From an uncultured Collinsella sp. (lineage in GTDB: Bacteria > Actinomycetota > Coriobacteriia > Coriobacteriales > Coriobacteriaceae), in the NCBI GenBank assembly GCA_938023705.1, contig CALJDJ010000020.1:1-59349 (forward strand): a DNA stretch of 59,349 nucleotides, in the 5' to 3' direction. The notes beneath the pieces were generated by a model. The model was not told where the DNA came from, searched no databases, and saw nothing but the letters and a program-made list of their open reading frames with translations. The position numbers and the translations under genes are program-made. Shown one piece after another: positions 56,893 through 59,349 of the stretch. Numbering within the stretch: position 1 is the stretch's first letter; every line of letters starts with the position of its first letter.

Positions 56893-58311
56893 ATGGCCTA
56901 CGACGCCAAGAAAATCTACTACCGCTTCGACGACCACCTGAGCCGTCTGGTCTTGGATTACGAAGCAAGCCGCCAGATTTCGTCTGAGAGCGAAAACCTC
57001 TACCACGGCCTGCCGACCGACCCTTATGACGAGGGCCTGTTTGTTGAGCACAATGTCAAGCGCGGCCTGCGCAATGCCGACGGCTCGGGCGTGGTCGCGG
57101 GCCTCACTCGCATCTCGGATGTGCACGGCTACAACAAGGTCGACGGAAAGGTCGTGCCCGATCAGGGCAAGCTCACGCTTCGCGGCTACAGCATCGAGGA
57201 TCTGGTCAACAATGCCCAGGCCGAGAATCGCTACGGCTACGAGGAAGTCGCCTATCTGCTTATCACGGGTTCGCTGCCCAACAAGGAAGAGCTCGACGGC
57301 TTTTGCGAGCGCCTGGGCGCCTTTAGACATCTGAGCGACGAGTACGTCAAAGAGTTCCCTATGACCACGGTGTCGTCGAGCATCATGAACGTGCTCCAGC
57401 GCGCCGTGCTGCTGCTCTACGCCTTCGATGCCGAACCAGACGTGATCACGCCCGAGCACGAAATCGACGTCGCCATTTCCATGCTCGCACGTCTCCCGCG
57501 CATCGCCGCCTTCGCACACATGGCCTCGATCGCCAAGCTTCGCGGCTCCGAGGTTCACGTGCCGCACCCCACGCCCGGTCTCTCCACCGCCGAGACCATC
57601 CTACAGGTCCTGCGCGGCGGCATGGCATTCACCCGCGATGAGGCGATGCTGCTCGACGTTATGCTCATGCTGCATGCCGAGCACGGCGGCGGCAACAACT
57701 CCACCTTCGCCTGCCGCGTGCTGTCCTCTTCGGCAACCGACCCGTATTCCGCTTACGCCGCGGCTATCGGCTCGCTCAAGGGCCCGCGCCACGGCGGTGC
57801 CAATGCCAAGGTCGTGTCTATGCACGAGGACATCCGCGCGCATGTCTCCAACTGGGAGGACGAGGACGAGGTTGCAGCCTACCTGGGCAAGATTCTCGAC
57901 AAGCAGGCCTTCGACGGCACGGGTCTCATCTACGGTATGGGCCACGCCGTCTACACGCTGAGCGACCCGCGTGCCGAGGTGTGCCGCCGTTACGCGCGCT
58001 CACTGGCAGCCAAGAAGGACTTGGGCGAAGAGTTCGCACTCATCGAGCGCATCGAGCGCCTGGCACCGCAGGTGATGCGCGACCACGGCATGACCAAGCC
58101 CATCTGCGCCAACATCGACCTGTACACAGGCTTTATCTACAAGATGCTCGGCGTGCCCGAAACGCTCTTTACGCCGCTATTCGCCGTCGCCCGCATGGCC
58201 GGCTGGTCGGCACACCGCATGGAAGAGCTCTTCTGCGCGCACCGTATCATCCGCCCCGCCTATCGTCCGGTGATCGAGCCGCTGGAGTACAAGCCGCTCG
58301 CCGACCGCTAG
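56893..58311 (+). CDS. gltA: citrate synthase
   Basis: A 472-residue enzyme that condenses oxaloacetate with acetyl-CoA. The catalytic residues are LHAEHGGGNNSTF (H264), GMGHAVYT (H351) and NIDLYTGF (D409), with the CoA loop LKGPRHGGAN. An N-terminal extension of about 60 residues precedes the core. The start follows GGAGAGGAG. In an anaerobe it should feed glutamate synthesis through an incomplete cycle, in line with gltBD in the same window. Methylcitrate synthase is the main alternative. Confidence 0.93.
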   Translation: MAYDAKKIYYRFDDHLSRLVLDYEASRQISSESENLYHGLPTDPYDEGLFVEHNVKRGLRNADGSGVVAGLTRISDVHGYNKVDGKVVPDQGKLTLRGYSIEDLVNNAQAENRYGYEEVAYLLITGSLPNKEELDGFCERLGAFRHLSDEYVKEFPMTTVSSSIMNVLQRAVLLLYAFDAEPDVITPEHEIDVAISMLARLPRIAAFAHMASIAKLRGSEVHVPHPTPGLSTAETILQVLRGGMAFTRDEAMLLDVMLMLHAEHGGGNNSTFACRVLSSSATDPYSAYAAAIGSLKGPRHGGANAKVVSMHEDIRAHVSNWEDEDEVAAYLGKILDKQAFDGTGLIYGMGHAVYTLSDPRAEVCRRYARSLAAKKDLGEEFALIERIERLAPQVMRDHGMTKPICANIDLYTGFIYKMLGVPETLFTPLFAVARMAGWSAHRMEELFCAHRIIRPAYRPVIEPLEYKPLADR

Positions 58312-58335
58312 GACGCGGACCGTTATAGAACTCGA

Positions 58336-58373
58336 GCGTGGCCAGGGACCCAAGCCCTCGGCCACGCTTTTTA
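58336..58373 (+). terminator. terminator of gltA
   Basis: GCGTGGCC pairs with GGCCACGC around an AGGG/CCCT inner stem, then TTTTT. Confidence 0.9.
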
Positions 58374-58397
58374 TGCCAGTAGAAAGGGCCGCATCAA

Positions 58398-59240
58398 ATG
58401 ATTGTGTTTTCCGATATGGATGGGACGCTGCTGACGAGCGATAAGCAAATGAGCGATGCCACCTGGGCGATGCTCGACGAGCTCGCACATCGTGGCATCG
58501 AGTTTGTTCCCTGCACGGGACGTCCACTGTCGGGCATCTTTGAGCCCATTCTCGCCCATCCCGCCGTGCACTACGCGGTCTGTGCCAACGGCGCCAGCGT
58601 CTGGCAGCTCGACGAGGATACGCCCACCGACGCCTCGCGCGCCACGTGCATCTTGAGCCGTCCGCTCGACCGTGGCATTGCCCACCGCATCCATCGCATT
58701 GCCGCCGGCCACGATGTGACCTTCGATATCTTCGCGGACGGGCAGTGCTTCCTCCCCCGCTCGCTCTACACGCGCCTGGACGAATTCTGCGGCGGCGACC
58801 CCCACATCGCGGCTTCGCTCAAGCGCACACGAACACCGATCGACATGAATATCGACAGCAAGATCGACGAGGTCGAGACGCTCGAACGCATCGCCATGTA
58901 CTGGCACGACCCGGCCGATCGCGACGTCATCGCGGCGGAGCTCGACACGCTCGGAGGCATTGAGGTCACACGTTCGTACGCCATGAATATCGAGGTCATG
59001 GGCGAGGGCGCCACCAAGGGAACGGCCCTCACGTGGCTATGCGAGCACTTGGGCGAGCGTCTCGCCGACGCCTGGGCGTTCGGCGACAACATCAACGACA
59101 TCCCCATGCTGCAGGCAGCGGGCCATGGCATGGCCATGATCAACGCCGAGACCGAGGACCGCGAGGCCGCCGACGCCATCACCGAATACGACAACGACCA
59201 CGACGGTGTCGCCCGCACCATCATGGCCGCCCTCGCCTAG
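58398..59240 (+). CDS. Cof-type HAD phosphatase
   Basis: A 280-residue haloacid dehalogenase-like hydrolase. Motif I is FSDMDGTLL (D6 nucleophile, D8 acid), motif II CTGRP, the cap domain of about 110 residues is the Cof (C2B) type, motif III is a lysine in GATKGTAL, motif IV FGDNINDIPML. These enzymes remove phosphate from sugar phosphates and cofactors such as FMN or pyridoxal phosphate. The exact substrate is not predictable. GAAAGGG precedes the ATG. Confidence 0.92.
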   Translation: MIVFSDMDGTLLTSDKQMSDATWAMLDELAHRGIEFVPCTGRPLSGIFEPILAHPAVHYAVCANGASVWQLDEDTPTDASRATCILSRPLDRGIAHRIHRIAAGHDVTFDIFADGQCFLPRSLYTRLDEFCGGDPHIAASLKRTRTPIDMNIDSKIDEVETLERIAMYWHDPADRDVIAAELDTLGGIEVTRSYAMNIEVMGEGATKGTALTWLCEHLGERLADAWAFGDNINDIPMLQAAGHGMAMINAETEDREAADAITEYDNDHDGVARTIMAALA

Positions 59241-59349
59241 CAGCAGCAACCCGGCAGGGTAGCTAATTTGGGGACACTCTTCGCGGGGCGCCGCTGAACT
59301 GCATCCCATTTCTTGGACTTTGAAATTAAGGTTCGAGAAAAGGGAGGCA
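59241..59349. other. window end, no gene visible
   Basis: The last 109 bases hold a TTGGGGACA like the ends of the REP-like elements (about 59269) and no supported reading frame. Confidence 0.4.

Overview
The window is a high-GC bacterial chromosome segment with short intergenic gaps. I read it as Coriobacteriia (Actinomycetota), most likely Collinsella. The support is an LPXTG surface protein beside an FHA/Ser-Thr kinase pair with a DUF6273 sensor, an AbiEi/DUF559-type protein, a split transketolase, a DUF871 (MupG) type MurNAc pathway, an extended ribosomal protein L31 and an FtsE with a long N-terminal extension. The genus assignment is recognition, not a computed result.

Layout. 0-9 kb: a DEAD-box RNA helicase cut by the window edge, an FHA protein, a membrane Ser/Thr kinase and a 1111-residue coiled-coil/CAP/LPXTG surface protein. 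9-13 kb: a copper operon (copA, copZ, csoR) and a small zinc-ribbon membrane protein. 13-24 kb: an amidohydrolase, a DUF559-like protein, an unrecognised protein, and gltB-gltD. 24-29 kb: gpmA, an Nramp transporter, a rubredoxin/flavin reductase pair, smpB, a TPR protein, and tRNA-Glu and tRNA-Gln. 29-35 kb: a MarR-like fragment, an ArsC/Spx-like protein and a complete MurNAc catabolic cluster (RpiR regulator, murQ, PTS EIIBC, mupG). 35-49 kb: a VanZ-like protein, a solitary serine recombinase, RNase R, ftsEX, split transketolase, a YitT-family protein, prfB, secA and rpmE. 49-56 kb: an accessory island with a four-gene ABC operon including a small secreted Cys protein, a divergent DUF2975/HTH pair, and a tyrosine-integrase remnant. 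56-59 kb: an ACT protein, citrate synthase and a HAD phosphatase.

The most unusual content is a family of 57-bp imperfect palindromes. There are 20 copies in seven intergenic arrays of 2-4 units, all between 1.6 and 26.4 kb. Every unit is exactly 57 bp: a 16-bp arm, a 25-bp core and the inverted 16-bp arm. Neighbouring units are always 23-24 bp apart. The arms are nearly invariant while cores and spacers diverge, and the arm variation is concentrated at one CpG that reads CG, CA, TG, TA or AA. Two arrays that share spacer sequence flank the DUF559-like gene. I know of no described system with this architecture.

The remaining genes are mostly core metabolism and information processing. The FHA/kinase/surface-protein block looks like envelope signalling. 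The MurNAc cluster and VanZ-like protein concern the cell wall. The ABC island looks horizontally acquired and may serve export of, or self-protection against, a peptide.
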